Below are positions 1 to 11,635 of a stretch of 64,000 bases of DNA, piece by piece; the stretch's first letter is position 1; each line of letters starts with the position of its first letter. A model generated the notes under the pieces. That model saw only the letters and a program-made list of their open reading frames with translations, made no database searches and was not told the DNA's origin. The DNA is from Bullera alba (taxonomy: Eukaryota; Basidiomycota; Tremellomycetes; Tremellales; Bulleraceae). A program made the translations under genes and the position numbers. Location of the stretch: NCBI GenBank assembly GCA_001600095.1, contig BCIX01000001.1, forward strand, positions 3,993,198-4,057,197, in the 5' to 3' direction.

Positions 1-925
1 CTGGTGGACAAAGCCCCAAGAGCTCTAGTGGCGAGAGCGCCTTGGGACCCGCCATCGATTTACGTTTCAACAGCAACGGGAACCGACTCGGGAACCATGG
101 CGAATCGAGAAGTCATGTCCGCCCTACCGGTCTGGAGCTAGATGGAACGCAAATACACTCTCAGCATAGTACCTCGGCTCACAAGACTCCAAAGAAACCT
201 CGACCACGAGCAGCTTCAAATGCTGGGGTCGCCGATATCCACACACCAGCGAGAATGTACCACAACCCTCACGATGCGAGTCGTACCCTTCCGCCGACGT
301 TTGACACGCCAGCCAATAGCCAAGACCGCGACTATGGAGCTACGCCAATGACCTCGATATCCCAGATGAGCCCGCCCAGCAGTATCAACCGGCGGAATGT
401 CATCATGGGCGACGATCTGCCCCCAGGCGCTTACAACAGTCCCACTGGCGGTACAGTGCCCGGTCTGGGCAAATATGTGCATCTGACGAGCTCCATGCCG
501 GCGAGGCGGATGCGAAGTCCGTACTTGAAGTGGACAGAGGAAGAGGTGAGTGCATCCTCATATTTATAGTAGTGTCAGCACTGATCGAATGCGTTCTTCA
601 GGACGAGCTACTCGCCAGGGCAGTTGCTATGCACGGGGAGAAATGGGATTTGGTCAGTAAAGGCGTTCCGACCAGGAGCTACCACCAGGTCCGACAGAGG
701 TGAGTTGCGATTCTCATAATGGCCATTGCCTGTGCTGATAACGCAAAAAGATGGCTGCGAAAGACAGGAGCGTTCGACAAGAAGACCGCGATGTCCACGG
801 AGCCGACAACAGGGTCCGCGCTCAAAACCGATCCCGCGGAAGACGACGATGATGGAAGTCCAACGCCTGCTGGAGGAGCGACGCCGACTGGCAAGAAGCG
901 AAAGATGATGGACGAGGGACAATAA
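1..925 (+). CDS. Myb/SANT-like DNA-binding protein, C-terminal part (5' end outside window)
   Basis: The reading frame is open from the left edge and is joined over two introns (546-601 and 700-750) to a stop at 923-925. The middle is low-complexity and Ser/Pro/Thr-rich. The C-terminal quarter encodes one Myb/SANT-like repeat: WTEEEDELLARAV, then HGEKWDLVSKG and SYHQVRQRWLRK, with the three spaced hydrophobic/tryptophan positions W..W..W. Both introns interrupt this domain and the frame is kept across both junctions. A short acidic and basic tail (KKRKMMDEG) follows and could be a nuclear localisation signal. By family knowledge it should bind DNA or chromatin in the nucleus; the target is unknown. 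The N-terminus is missing, so more repeats or other domains may lie outside. The family call is fairly safe; the orthologue is not identified. Confidence 0.8.
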
Positions 926-1634
926 ATATGGTCTTGCTTGCTATTGCAATGGGTCACTGTCTGAGAGGGAGGTCCGGAAGAATGCAATCTGAAGGGAAGA
1001 AAGAGAAGGGCTTGAATGGTGTGGACAAAAACAATAGTATAATACGAAGAGGGTTTACTCTGCTTGCATATAGCACTTGCTGTACATTTCATCTTGCACC
1101 TTGATGTATCCAATGCACTTCATGTATCGACCGCCCTGTGAGCATAGCAAGACGATCCGGAGTCACTGACTGAAGGCGCTCAGTGGAACCGTTCTTTGGT
1201 TCCGGTTGCGGTCTCACGATCGCGAGGCAGATCGAAGTCGAAGACCCACAGTCTCGGAAGGCGATGAACACGTTGTCGCCCGACCACCTTGCTCGAAGTC
1301 GTGCCCTCGTCATTGTCACCTCCGCACTCATTGTCTCGTACTCTCATGTTTCGGCTGGCAACGTGCTCCAGGTCCCTCAGCGCTCAGCACGGGACGGGAC
1401 GGAAGGCCAGGGGCCTTTGGACATTTACAGGAACAGAGTTGATTGATCAACACACACACTCCTCATCCTTTTGGCGTGCTACCATAATGACTTCATGTCC
1501 GGGAAACTTCTCAGAAACGCTTTCGCATCATTGCCTGTGCAGTGGTCTGACCTTCATCGTCTTGTCTTGACCTATCACCTATACTTACTCTCAACACTCT
1601 CAGCACCTCTGGATCGAGCGGTATAGAACGTGAC
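926..1634. other. Intergenic region between the Myb-like gene and the GH16 gene
   Basis: About 700 bases between two co-directional genes. Short open frames exist on both strands, but none has splice sites, domain motifs or a coherent composition. It should hold the 3' UTR of the Myb-like gene and the promoter of the GH16 gene. I see no RNA gene or repeat here. Confidence 0.6.
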
Positions 1635-3917
1635 ATGCTGAGAACCCTATTGCTGGCCCTGGTGGCTTTGCAGGTTCCCGCCCTGCCCAACCAGACTCCA
1701 GCATTCGACACACTCGTGGATGGGTCCACCAGTGATGCAGTCCCAGGCGGCTTCGAAGCCCACGCCTTCGCCGAGGACTTGACCAATATCACTCAGGGAC
1801 AATTACCAGAATCGTGGAACAAGCAGATGGAGTATTCCGGAAAGTCGTTCTTCGACGGGTGAGCAAAGTGTCCTCTAGATGTGACTTGGGTGGACCGATG
1901 CTGAACAATGCAGATTTGACTTCTTCACACAGCCTGGTGAGTCGATTCTGAACCACTCGTTCTACAAAGCCGATCGCTGATCTGACGTTCAGACCCGTCC
2001 AAGGGATGTAAGTTCCTCGAGATTTTCGTGAACGAGTAGCGAGCTTTCTCTGACGAGCCTCATTGGATAGTGGTCAAGTGAGTCATAGTGGTGAATGACT
2101 GTGAAAAGGTTGAGCTGAGTGTCTTCAGTTACGTCGACCGGGACACTGCTATATCGCAAGGTCTGGCTTTCTGGACCGGAGACGGGAATCCCGGTATCCA
2201 GGTGGGTCGCGACCGTGACATTCAGTGAGAGGAAGGACTGACCTTCCGCTCAGATGGAACACTGGTCGACGACTGTACCTGGAACCCCTCGGAACTCGGT
2301 CAGAATCCACAGCAAGGCTCTATACTCTGGCGGGATCTACATCATCGATATGAGGCTTATGCCCTGGGGCTGCGGTGTCTGGCCTGCCTGTGCGTCATTC
2401 ATGTGGACTGAGGTATAGCAATGATGCTGATTTGGGCCGCAGTCTGGACCCTGGGCTATGAGGCTGAATGGCCGCTAGCGGTAAGTGAAGAGCTTCAATC
2501 TGTTTGAGGCTCAAGCTGATCGCTGCTCTAGGGCGAGATAGACATCATAGTGAGAGATCTACCACGTACGCGGGAGGTCTGTCGGGCACTCATACCATCG
2601 TCTAGGAGGGGATCCAGGGTATGACCAACAAGTAAGTCTGATGAGTGTCTAGCGCGTTCACCAGACTGACCCAGCGTCAACAGTCAAATGACAGTGTGAG
2701 TAAGATCCAGGTGTGCTGACTAGCTGCGCTGGTTCTCGCTCAATTTCGGGTTACTCAGGCATACGACACCTGGCTGTCAGCTCAACCAGGATCCTGGCCT
2801 ACATACTGGTACTATAGTGGTGAGTATTAGTCCGCTGCGATTCCGAAGTCTGGTGAACTCTGGTGAACTGAGCACCTGGCTGGTCTCTCAGAATCCGGTC
2901 TGCGACTCGTCAACCGGTGAGCATGGTCCGGGTTAGGTGTCGCAGTACTGAATTGGCATAGGCGGCAGTGGCTGCTCTATCGTCTCATCATCTGCGACAT
3001 CCTACGGAATGCCATTTAACGAAGCTGGCGGCGGAGTCTTTGCTATGCTATGGGACAAGACGGGAATCAGGATGTGTGAGTTTTATCAGATGCTTTGTGC
3101 GACGAGAAACTGACTCGGTACAAAGGGAATTGGAACCGAGCTGTCATACCGGGCGAGTGAGTAGAGTCAGTCAGGTATACACCGGCAGATCGCTCAATTC
3201 CAACGCCTCAGCATCGCCGCAGAAGATCCTCATCCCGAGAGCTGTGAGTTCTGGCTGAAGAGGTACGGCCTCCCCTGTACTAACCTTGGTCGGCAACAGG
3301 GGGAACACCGGCGGCTACGTTTGACGCCTCGAGTTGCGATCCGTTCCAATACTTCAAGCCTCAACAGCTGATCCTGAACATCAACCTCTGCGGTGAGTGG
3401 AAAGTTGCACCTGAGACATATTCACCACTTGACATTTATAATCTTCGTAGGCGAATGGGCAGGCGCTCTGTACTCCCGTGTGTCGCGATCTCGTCGGGGA
3501 AAGAGCTAGTACTGACTGGATCGAACGCCCAGAATACAGCTATTGTCCCGGCACATGTGAGGAGTACGTTGCCAACCCTGTAAGTCGGACTCTCTCGCAC
3601 ACTACCTTCCCAGCTCCAGACCGTTGTTGACAGCGACTCAGGCCAACTTGAACAACACGGTCATGCTGGTCAACTATGTCAAAGTTTTCCAATTTGGGGC
3701 GAAACCTCCTCCTAGTCCTCAGGCAGAGAACTCTCAGAATCAAACTGGCGCTGGAGGTCCCGTCCCTGGCGCGAACAGTGAAATTGCGACACCTAGTCAG
3801 TCAGCCTTGCCGACGCCATTGACGAAACCGGACAATGGGTCCAACAGGCTCTCTGTGGGATTAGGCTGGTTGATGTGTTATCTACTCTTGGGAGTATTAC
3901 TGCTTGAGGTGCTATAA
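1635..3917 (+). CDS. Glycoside hydrolase family 16 protein, secreted, with C-terminal hydrophobic anchor
   Basis: Starts with a signal peptide (MLRTLLLALVALQVPALP). The GH16 core follows: YVDRDTAISQGLAFWTG, VWPAFWTLGYEAEWPLA, then the catalytic motif GEIDIIEG with both glutamates, and NNQMTVHTTPGC. A Cys-rich stretch (CDSSTGGSGCSIV) and NLCGEWAG come next. The protein ends in a Ser/Pro/Asn-rich stalk and a hydrophobic C-terminus (WLMCYLLLGVLLLEVL), which fits a GPI signal or membrane anchor. GH16 enzymes cleave or transfer beta-1,3/1,4-glucans, so a role at the cell wall is expected. The gene has about a dozen or more introns and several tiny exons (1914-1936, 1993-2007, 2071-2077, 2684-2695); the catalytic motif itself is split between exons. 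The exon chain past 3060 is only partly resolved. The start is the first ATG giving a signal peptide. Confidence 0.85.
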
Positions 3918-4092
3918 TGATGTCGGACGTGGTAAATACGATGCATGGGAATCATGGGACATGGGCATGATACTGTTACTGGATACTACTGGTTGTACAT
4001 TATGCGTGAATTGTGGTCATAGGAGGTGTTTGTTTCGTTATTAGGCATTTCCATTCGTTATCTCGATTCGTGAAGTAGGGCGGGTGACCATA

Positions 4093-6490
4093 TCAATGCG
4101 CCTTGACTATCCCGTCCCCTCCGGTACAGTTGCGTGGAGCTGAGTGGGAACATTTGACGTGTACGATGACTGGTGAAACACAGTCAGCATGAAAACTTAC
4201 GGCAACACCTCAGTGAACCTACCAGAACAGTCGTCGCAGTGCAGGGCGGGCCTCTGACCTAGGCGTTTGTGGCAGACTGTACACTTGCTCGACGGAGCCA
4301 GGGACTTTGGCAAGAATGCAAAAGCAAAGTTCGACGTGACTATATCAAGGTCGCCTGAGTGAGCTCAAGCAGCATGCTGGAAGAAGTCAAACTCACAGCC
4401 GGACACCTTCTTCCCATTGACGAGAGGTACAGCGTCCTTGTCGACAAGAGTGAACCTATGCGTACCCTTTGACCCCACGCCAATCATAGACGGGTCAGTC
4501 TTTGTCGGTATGAGGTTCTTCTTGATGTCCTTCTGCGGAGACGCCTTGAGGAGCTCCGAGCTGGCAAGGCTCGGAATCGTGCCAATTTGACTAGCGGGTG
4601 GGATGTGATTCTGACCACAGGCTTCGCTCGTTGGGGCTGGCGGTGCTGTCTGTTGTGGAGCGGGGGGATAAGTGGGAGGTGAAACCCCATTTGCCCCTTT
4701 CACCGTGATAGTCGACCCCATTGGATCGTCCTCGTCGCCCAGGGTGAATGGGATAGCGTTGTTTAGGGTCGAGGCCGTCTGTACTGGACCATCACGGATG
4801 ATCTCCGACGAGGAGTCTGATGGCAAAGAGGGTGCCTCCGAGTCTATCGAAGAGCTTGTCTCTGAGGATGGTATGAGTCTCTGGTGTCCTGCTGGGTCAG
4901 AGTCAGAAGAGCGCTCTGTATGAGTGACAATGTCTTACCTTTCGTATCACTAGCATCGGAAAGAGCGCTCAGGAGTTTCTCGTCCCATCTCGCTGTCCGC
5001 CATGTACCGCCCTCACTATCCAACACGCTTGCTCCGCCTCCACCAACGTCCAGACCCGCAAGGGTCACTAATGCTTCTTCTTCCATTCGCTTGATATCCT
5101 CATCTCCACTTTCCTCGTCGAGTCGCTCCCGTACTGCTGCCGCTTGGTCTCGTTTGACCTGATCCTGGTCTTGTCCAGGCTGGTCGAACACTGGCATCGC
5201 TCTGGGACCCTTGTGCACCAGTCTGATGCTCCCGACGTGTTCTGCCGCAGACTCCTCGACCCTGCTCAGGACTTCCAGCTCTATATCCCTCAGTCGGCGA
5301 AGTACGTCGGGCATCACGGGTCGATGTTCTGGTAGCTCCTGGCAGCATTGCAGCGCTAGCTCCACCAGCGCAGGTGGACATCCTGGAGAAGCTCGCCTGC
5401 GGATCTCGTCGGGATCGGGCACGAAGCTAGGTGCGGATCGCTAACGGGGCATCAGTCAAGCGATTCCATATGTGCAACGCCAGGTCAAACTAACGGTATA
5501 TGTCTTGGAGTCGACCAGCTTCCTGGATAGAATCTCGACGAATATGATCCCGAGCGAGAAGACGTCTGTGGGCAGGTCAAAGTCATGACCGTTGATGATC
5601 TCTGGACTCATGTATCCCTGAAGCCCGGGCAATGAGCTCGAACCCGTCTGCGTGGAGTTGTGATAGACTCACGTCCGTGCCGCAGTACGTCATCCTCCTC
5701 ATCTCCTCGGCATTTCGGGACGCTATTCGGGCAAACCCAAAGTCGGTCACCTTGACTCGATCGTTGGATGTGATGAGCAGGTTCTCTCCTTTCAAATCAC
5801 GGTGTATACACTGTACTCTATATCAGCACCTGGACTTCCAGAACTCTGAGCGGGGGCCATACCTGCCGAGCGTGTAGGTACGCAACTGCCCGAGCGACAT
5901 CGGTTGCAAAAGACAGTCTCAATCGCCAAGGGAAGGCGTGGGAGGACAGGATGAATTGTCGAAGGTTACCTCGAGGGACGAATTCGGAAATGATGCTATG
6001 AGTATCATGAGCCGAGCGACTCTAGGCGGGGTCTGACCAGGATAGCTTGGTGTAGCCGATCATCAACTCACAATACCCGACCGTCTTCGTCTGGGGCTTT
6101 GGACAATCCCAGGAACAAGACGATATTGGGATGTCTGCACTCCCGCATGATCCGCCATTCTCTCTCAAAGTACTTTCGCACCTACACGAGGACAGGTAAG
6201 CAGAGCCATCGTCTTTTACTGCGATCACGCTCACATCGTACTCGTTGGACGGGAGGACCTCCTTGATGGCTATATCGATACCGAGATAGGTGCCTAGTCA
6301 TCGCACTGTTAGTCTCGGAGAATAGCACCTGTCTGTGCGCTAGGTTCCTCGTACCTTTGTACACTGATCCGAAGCTGCCAGCGCCCAGCCGGCTCCCCCA
6401 TACGATGTCTTCGTACTACACAGTAATCAGCCAGCAGCTCATGGCCTACAAAAGCTGCGATGTACTCACTGGAATCACGTCAAAGTCCAT
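4093..6490 (-). CDS. TKL-type protein kinase with C-terminal C1 (phorbol-ester/DAG-type zinc finger) domain
   Basis: Starts MDFDVIP (ATG at 6490-6488). The Gly-rich loop is LGAGSFGSVYKG, the VAIK-type lysine is in DIAIKEV, the catalytic loop is IHRDLKGENLL and the metal site is DFGFAR. The activation segment has TYCGTD and YMSPEI, and the lobe ends with LPEHRPVMPDVL. After the kinase come about 150 mostly disordered acidic and Pro-rich residues. Two small last exons encode a zinc-binding module: CTVC, then CDDC, H-x2-C, x7, C, ending in GIVKAH before TGA at 4095-4093. The last half matches C1 spacing exactly; the first His is not obvious and the middle spacer is short, so it is an atypical C1. 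The catalytic residues are present, so it is probably active. Kinase call is secure; substrate and pathway are unknown. At least eight introns. Confidence 0.85.
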
Positions 6491-7237
6491 TGTGAGTGAT
6501 GATGACCGAGTGGCGAAGCAGAGGAGTGAGGCTTGAGGTATCTCCAAGGATGACGGAGAGATCGAGATGACTTGTTGCCCCGCGAGGATCTGCTGTCCTA
6601 TCTATCGGATTGCTCTACGCCGAGCTATCAACATGCGCGAGAAGTAGGACATTGAAAGGGTATGAAGCGGTGTTGAATAGATTGAAATAAGTGGTCAAAG
6701 TACAAAAGTGGCTTTCCTTGTTTTCCAGTCTCACTTCAAACACGAATCTAAACAGCCTATCACAGGGCCAGGGCTCACAACGGCGTTCCCCCTCCTGCTC
6801 TCCTTCAAGCTTCAGCTTGGTCCACAAACGATGCTCTCTTGCATCGTCCTGCCGTACCAGGAGGAGACGCTCAGGTAGGTGACCCCTGATCACGATTGCT
6901 TCAATACCCATCGGGGCAGAGACTATGCAGCGATGCATCATCGTCGCATTAATCTGATCCGCCGGCGCGGCCGGCGCGGTGAGTGACACCAAAGATGAAA
7001 CACAGCCAAAATCAGCGGCGATCGCCGGTCGGCTGGCCACGGAGCTCGGAGGTGTTCACAGCTGTAAGCAGCAGCATCCTCCGCAGCTCCGTGATCGCTA
7101 CGGCCTCACAGAACATGTACGGACATGAGTGTAGATATGAGATTGCTTCTGTTCCCAGCTGGATGTGGAATCCCTTCATGTGACCGATGGTGCATCTACG
7201 CAGATCTACAAGCTCTTCGCTGAAAGAGAGAGCACTC
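6491..7237. other. Intergenic region between kinase and GMF genes
   Basis: About 750 bases upstream of the kinase and downstream of the GMF-like gene (both on the minus strand). A minus-strand open frame of about 140 codons (7040-6615) has no recognisable motif and I treat it as chance. A GC-rich direct repeat of GCCGGCGCG lies at about 6961-6979. Otherwise nothing is seen. Confidence 0.55.
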
Positions 7238-8043
7238 CTAGTTGGCCAGTAACCTGCTGTCCACTGCTTCCGTAGTCAAACCCTCTGAGCCATCACGGAC
7301 TTCTAGGATCTACCATAGCGAAGTGTAAGCTGATTGATCCTACTCGGCAACGGCATCGTACCTTTGCTATCTCGGCCGTTTGCTGGAAATAACTCAACGA
7401 CGAAGCATGCAATGTCATCAGGTCGGTAGGCGAGGAACTGGGTGCCCTGTGAAGTGTATCAGCTTGGGCTGTCCTCCTCAGACATCTTGAAGAGGTAGTG
7501 AGACTGACCAGTTGATCAATATCAGGGGGTATGATATTCTCCCATCTTTGTGTTTCTACCGGTTGTCGCAATGTCAGATTCCACCGCGGGCAAAGCAGGA
7601 TTTGCTTACGAGCTCGTGCGACAGGACGACGTATCGAGGCGAGCTCTCCGGTAGCTCTGTAGTAAGGTACGTCAGTACCTGTGGATTTGCCGTGCTTTGA
7701 TACCAAGTGTGACGATACACACCATCTGCAATCTCCTCTATGGACTGATCCAGCAGCTCCTCATCGACGGCCATGACCAAGTCCTTCTTGACTATTTTGA
7801 CTGGATTACCATCAGCTCTGAAGACCTGAACACTATTGAGAAGATGATAGCTGTGCTTTACGACAGCATGAATCGCTACTCACCCGAAAGCGCAGCATTG
7901 CCTTTCCTATTTGCGAACCTGAACTTCTTGAGGGCATCTTTGACGTCACCTGGGATATCGACCGTACGAGTTGACTTTGTGGGATGAGCTCGGGTCAGTG
8001 TCTGGTCTCTGAGATTGTACGATCATTGACTCACCATAGACAT
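7238..8043 (-). CDS. Glia maturation factor-like protein (ADF/cofilin family; Arp2/3 debranching)
   Basis: Seven short exons give a protein of about 140 residues that spans the whole GMF family: TVDIPGDVKDALKKFRF and RKGNAALS at the N-terminus, then MAVDEELLDQSIEEIAD, ELPESSPRYVVLSHEL, HKDGRISYPLILINW, and a C-terminal helix ending FQQTAEIAKILEVRD. The stop is at 7240-7238. GMF proteins (Aim7/Gmf1 in yeasts) bind Arp2/3, promote debranching of actin filaments and act at actin patches. The ATG at 8043 gives MSM before the first intron; the second ATG at 8037 is possible. The divergent promoter is shared with the acyltransferase gene at 8454. Length and motif order match the family, so the call is strong. 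Confidence 0.9.
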
Positions 8044-8453
8044 CTTGTGCTGGGCCTGTTGCGTAAAGATGATCAGACCAGATCAGATCAGATACAACAG
8101 TGTAAGCAAGCTGATCATCCAACTCCATAAGGTTGATCTTGACTGTCCGGGTAATCTCAGGCACGTCACCGCGCCGGCCGGGGTAACTTGGCGGAATCAA
8201 AAAATACCATCCCCCACGTTTTAACGTTTGGACGGCTCGAGTCTGCACTTCTGAGAGCTGGTAGCCTTAAATTGCATCTTCTACAGTCTACCTCGTCCTG
8301 CTCAGCTTCTATAGCCTGACAACCCCTCAGCACCCAGCACTCGGTATCATCTGGATCTGAGACGGCTCTGTGATCGGCATCAGCGAGGTTTCCACCTCTC
8401 GCCTACACCAGCACGACCCACTCGCCGCCGCCGCCGGTTAGCGTACAGCCGCA
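8044..8453. promoter_or_regulatory. Bidirectional promoter region, GMF (-) / acyltransferase (+)
   Basis: About 410 bases separating two divergent start codons. It is pyrimidine-rich near the acyltransferase ATG (ctcgtcctgctcagcttct and similar), typical of 5' leaders here. No TATA element is clear. Inferred from gene orientation only. Confidence 0.5.
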
Positions 8454-9838
8454 ATGTTCGGCTTCCTTTTCAAACCAGTAGCCCTCGTTTCGGCCCTCGC
8501 TCTGTCGACAGTGGGCGTGCTTTCGAGGAAATACCAGAAAGTCAAGCTGTACTACCACCTCGGGCTGTACCTATCTGCTCTCGGAGCGCTCTCCGTGTGG
8601 GGTGTCTTCATATCGATCGTAGCATCGGTCGCCGGACAGGTGGGCAATGAGGTAGACTCGAGCTTGAATCTTCACTGACCTTCTTAACCTCTTAGCGACT
8701 GAACATCAACTACCTCGTCGCCAGATCATTCTACCTGACATGCAGCCCTTTGATCGGTATCAAGTTGATTGTGGAGGGAGAAGAGCATCTGTCGTCACTC
8801 GCCACAGATAGAGGCGGCAAGGGTCAAAGCGCTGTCTTGTGTGGCAACCATCAGAGGTGAGCGTTGCTAGCTGACGCTGTCGGAAACCTGTAGCTATGCT
8901 GAGTCCTTCTACAGTCTGCTCGACATCTTGTTCCTAGGCCGAATCTTCCCCAAACGAGCAGCCATCATGGCCAAGAAGGAACTGAAATGGGCACCCCTAC
9001 TCGGCCAATATCGTAAGTGTGGTGGCGTCAGCCAGAAACGGCTCCAGTGCTGATAAATCATTCTCAGTCGCATTGTCAGGAGCTGTCTTTGTCGACAGGA
9101 AGAATAGGAAGGCCGCTGTTCAGGCTTTGGAGCAAGCCGGTGACGATATGAAGAAACGAGGAGTGAGTCAGGATTTTCTCCAATCTCGCGACCCTTTACT
9201 GAGCCCGGAACAGGTATCATTATGGGTCTTCCCGGAAGGCACCCGTTCGTCGCTACCAGAGCCCACATTACTGCCGTTCAAGAAAGGCGCTTTCCATCTG
9301 GCTGTTCAGGCACAGGTGCCGATCGTCCCCATTGTATGCGAAAACTACCACAGGCTATTCGACGGAAAGACAAGGATGGAGGAGGGTGTCCTGCGAGTCA
9401 GAGGTGAGTACATTGTGTCTATCAAGACGACGAGGACTGATGTTGACCGTTCTCTCAGTCTTGCCACCAATATCGACCGAGGGACTTGGTCCAGACGACG
9501 TCACTGCGCTCAGCGAGAAGACCAGGGAACAGATGCTGGAAGCGCTCGTCGATATTTCCGCCCCCGGACCAAGTCAAAGTCAGACACCGTCGTCATCGAA
9601 GCCCACGCCGGCTGCTCAGCAAGAAAACGAGACGCGGAAACCCGAGACGCTGCATCTCGACATATCCAAGGAACAAGCGTCGGAAGGGATCAGGCGGCGG
9701 GCCAACAACGGAAGTGATGGAAGCTCAAGCTCGGCCGACAGCCCGATCGATAGTGCTGGCAAGTCTAGCGAGGCGGGCAAGAGCGAGAGCACGGAAGATG
9801 AGATGGACGGGGATGCGGTCCTGCTAAGCCGACCGTGA
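8454..9838 (+). CDS. SLC1: 1-acyl-sn-glycerol-3-phosphate acyltransferase (LPA acyltransferase)
   Basis: N-terminal membrane segments (FLFKPVALVSALALSTVG and YHLGLYLSALGALSVWGVF) are followed by the PlsC acyltransferase domain. Motif I is NHQSLLD (the NHx4D catalytic motif, split by an intron after NHQ), motif II is SGAVFVDRKNRK, motif III is VFPEGTRS and motif IV is VPIVPIVCENY. The enzyme makes phosphatidic acid from lysophosphatidic acid in the ER or lipid droplet, the second acylation step of glycerolipid synthesis. After the catalytic domain is a long Ser-rich, acidic tail of about 110 residues, rich in SSS, SE and ED, much longer than in yeast Slc1 and probably disordered. About six exons. 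Stop at 9836-9838. Confidence 0.93.
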
Positions 9839-9957
9839 GACGGGAGGTGCGGGCTGCGGGGGTCACGTTGCTATCAGGGGTTCAATGAGTACAGCTTCTG
9901 CTCATGCATTACGAGCATATCAGATCATCGGCTACATGAGATATGTCTGTTGCGGTG

Positions 9958-11635
9958 TTACTCCAGAGCCCAGCTGTAGCTGGGCACAATGGTGTCTGGC
10001 CTTCTTACACCAAGGTGCTGAGTCAAAATGGCTCTCACGTCGCTTGGTTCGATTATCATATTGTCGTGACTGTCAGGAGCTGGCTCGGTGATAATCACAG
10101 CGTACGGTTGACCCAGTATACTGGCCTCTTCATGGTTGACAAACTCCATCCTCGAAGTTGGCAGGAACTCGAGGAGCAGGACATCTGGCCCAGCTAGTCG
10201 ATGGTTCATCAGAGCGCCGCCATGGGGACCGATGATGGCTGAGACTTCTGTCGAGAGGAACACGATTAATTCGGTTGTAGAGGTGAAGGATTTGTCGTCG
10301 AAGATTACGAGTTCTTCCCCTTGATCACGTTCAAGTAGCACGTTACGGATTTCGTCCAAGACCGCGTCTTCATTTACGACATGCCTCCCGCCATTCATCG
10401 CCAGACCGTTGCCTCGAGACATGTAAACGATCTAGTGCTAGGTCAGCATTCATGGGCCGATCTATGTGGTGAGCTGATCACTCGCCTTCTTCTTCTTGGT
10501 CATGTCTGTGGTCTGATCCTGAGTGTAAGGCAGGTACATCCTCTCTTGAGCAGTCCAACTGAGGAACGGATGGATGAGCACCGTTTTGCAGGAGTACACC
10601 AGGTGATCCAAGTTGAACACCCTAGAAGGCGAAGGAGCGTGCAGAATGTGAGATGGGGGAAAGCCCAGTAGTTCCCACAGCTGCTGCACCCTCGGAGCAC
10701 CTCTACGACCGGTGATGACTCGGATGTCTCGTATCGAGTCCACCAAATGCGATGCTTGGGCTATGACGTGAGTGGACCGGTCTAACCAGTGTTGAAACGA
10801 CCAAGAGTCGGGTGAGTCGACCAGTATCACCGAATGAATATCCTCAACGGGCTCATCGCCAGAATGGGGTTGTATAGTCTGATCTAGCACGTCGATGTTT
10901 TGCTGATGGAGCGCAGTGCCGGGATTGGTACATGCTGTTGAGGTCCAGGAATCGAAACCACTCGACGAGAAGGACACGTTGGTCAATACCTGAGTTTCAG
11001 TCAGTCCCCTTCGCCCACAAATAGCGACAGGCGGATGAAGCAGAGCTGCCTGCCCGTGCGACTCACGAAATTCTGGCCGTGTTGACCTTTGTAAACCATA
11101 TGATTATCCTGTTTGCGGAGATACGCCCGTTCGTTGATCTGCACTCTAGCGCTCTCGAGCCATCTCTCTTTCTGCTTCTCGTTGACGAATAGCGGTGGTG
11201 CTAGAGCAAAGTCGGGGTATACAACCTCTTCCCCATAAACTTGCACTGGCGACTGTTGCACTTCCTCCTCGGCAAGTCGAAACGAGTCGCGGTATCGCTC
11301 AGCTAAGCACGGTGCAAAGTACGTCGGCATATCCGGTGTACACTGGTTGAGCACCATAGGCGCCCACTTGCGTGAGGTTGATGACGGCTTGGCTGTCTGT
11401 AGTGCATCTTGATAGGCCGAGTGAAAGTCGAGCTCGGTATCCGGTAGATCAGGAATGAACTCGTAATCTTGGCTATCGCTCAGGATGAACGCGTGGCTCA
11501 GGGAACGAAACACGAAGAACAAGAGGACGAGCAACGCGAATATCGTCAGAGCGAGGCGTGGACTAAGCAGGTGCGTCAGTATGAGTAAAGCTAGCAGTCT
11601 GCCGATTCCACTCACGACGTTGGCTTGGAGCTCAT
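9958..11635 (-). CDS. Glycosyltransferase family 61 (DUF563) type II membrane protein
   Basis: Exon 1 is only 20 nt (MSSKPT plus two bases, 11635-11616). Its junction restores a start in frame with the membrane anchor SPRLALTIFALLVLLFFVF. The luminal part carries the family landmarks: HSVILVDSPDSWSFQHWLDR, then RGAPRVQQLWELLG, VYMSRGNG, VFLSTEVSAIIGPHGGAL and HRLAGPDVLLLEFLP. The GPHGGAL motif is typical of DUF563/GT61. In Cryptococcus this family includes the Cxt1 beta-1,2-xylosyltransferase of capsule and glycolipid synthesis, so a Golgi glycan-transfer role is likely; the exact sugar is not readable. The last intron (10432-10485) uses a GC donor. The frame ends in TAA at 9960-9958. Confidence 0.85.

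Noticed and set aside
4365..4400. Apparent end of the kinase gene at TGA after CEFDFFQHAA
   Set aside because: These codons are intron: a GTGAGT donor and CTCAG acceptor join to an exon encoding a zinc-binding module.
6615..7040. 141-codon minus-strand open frame
   Set aside because: No domain or signal features; it starts and ends without splice or promoter logic and lies in a spacer between two solid genes.
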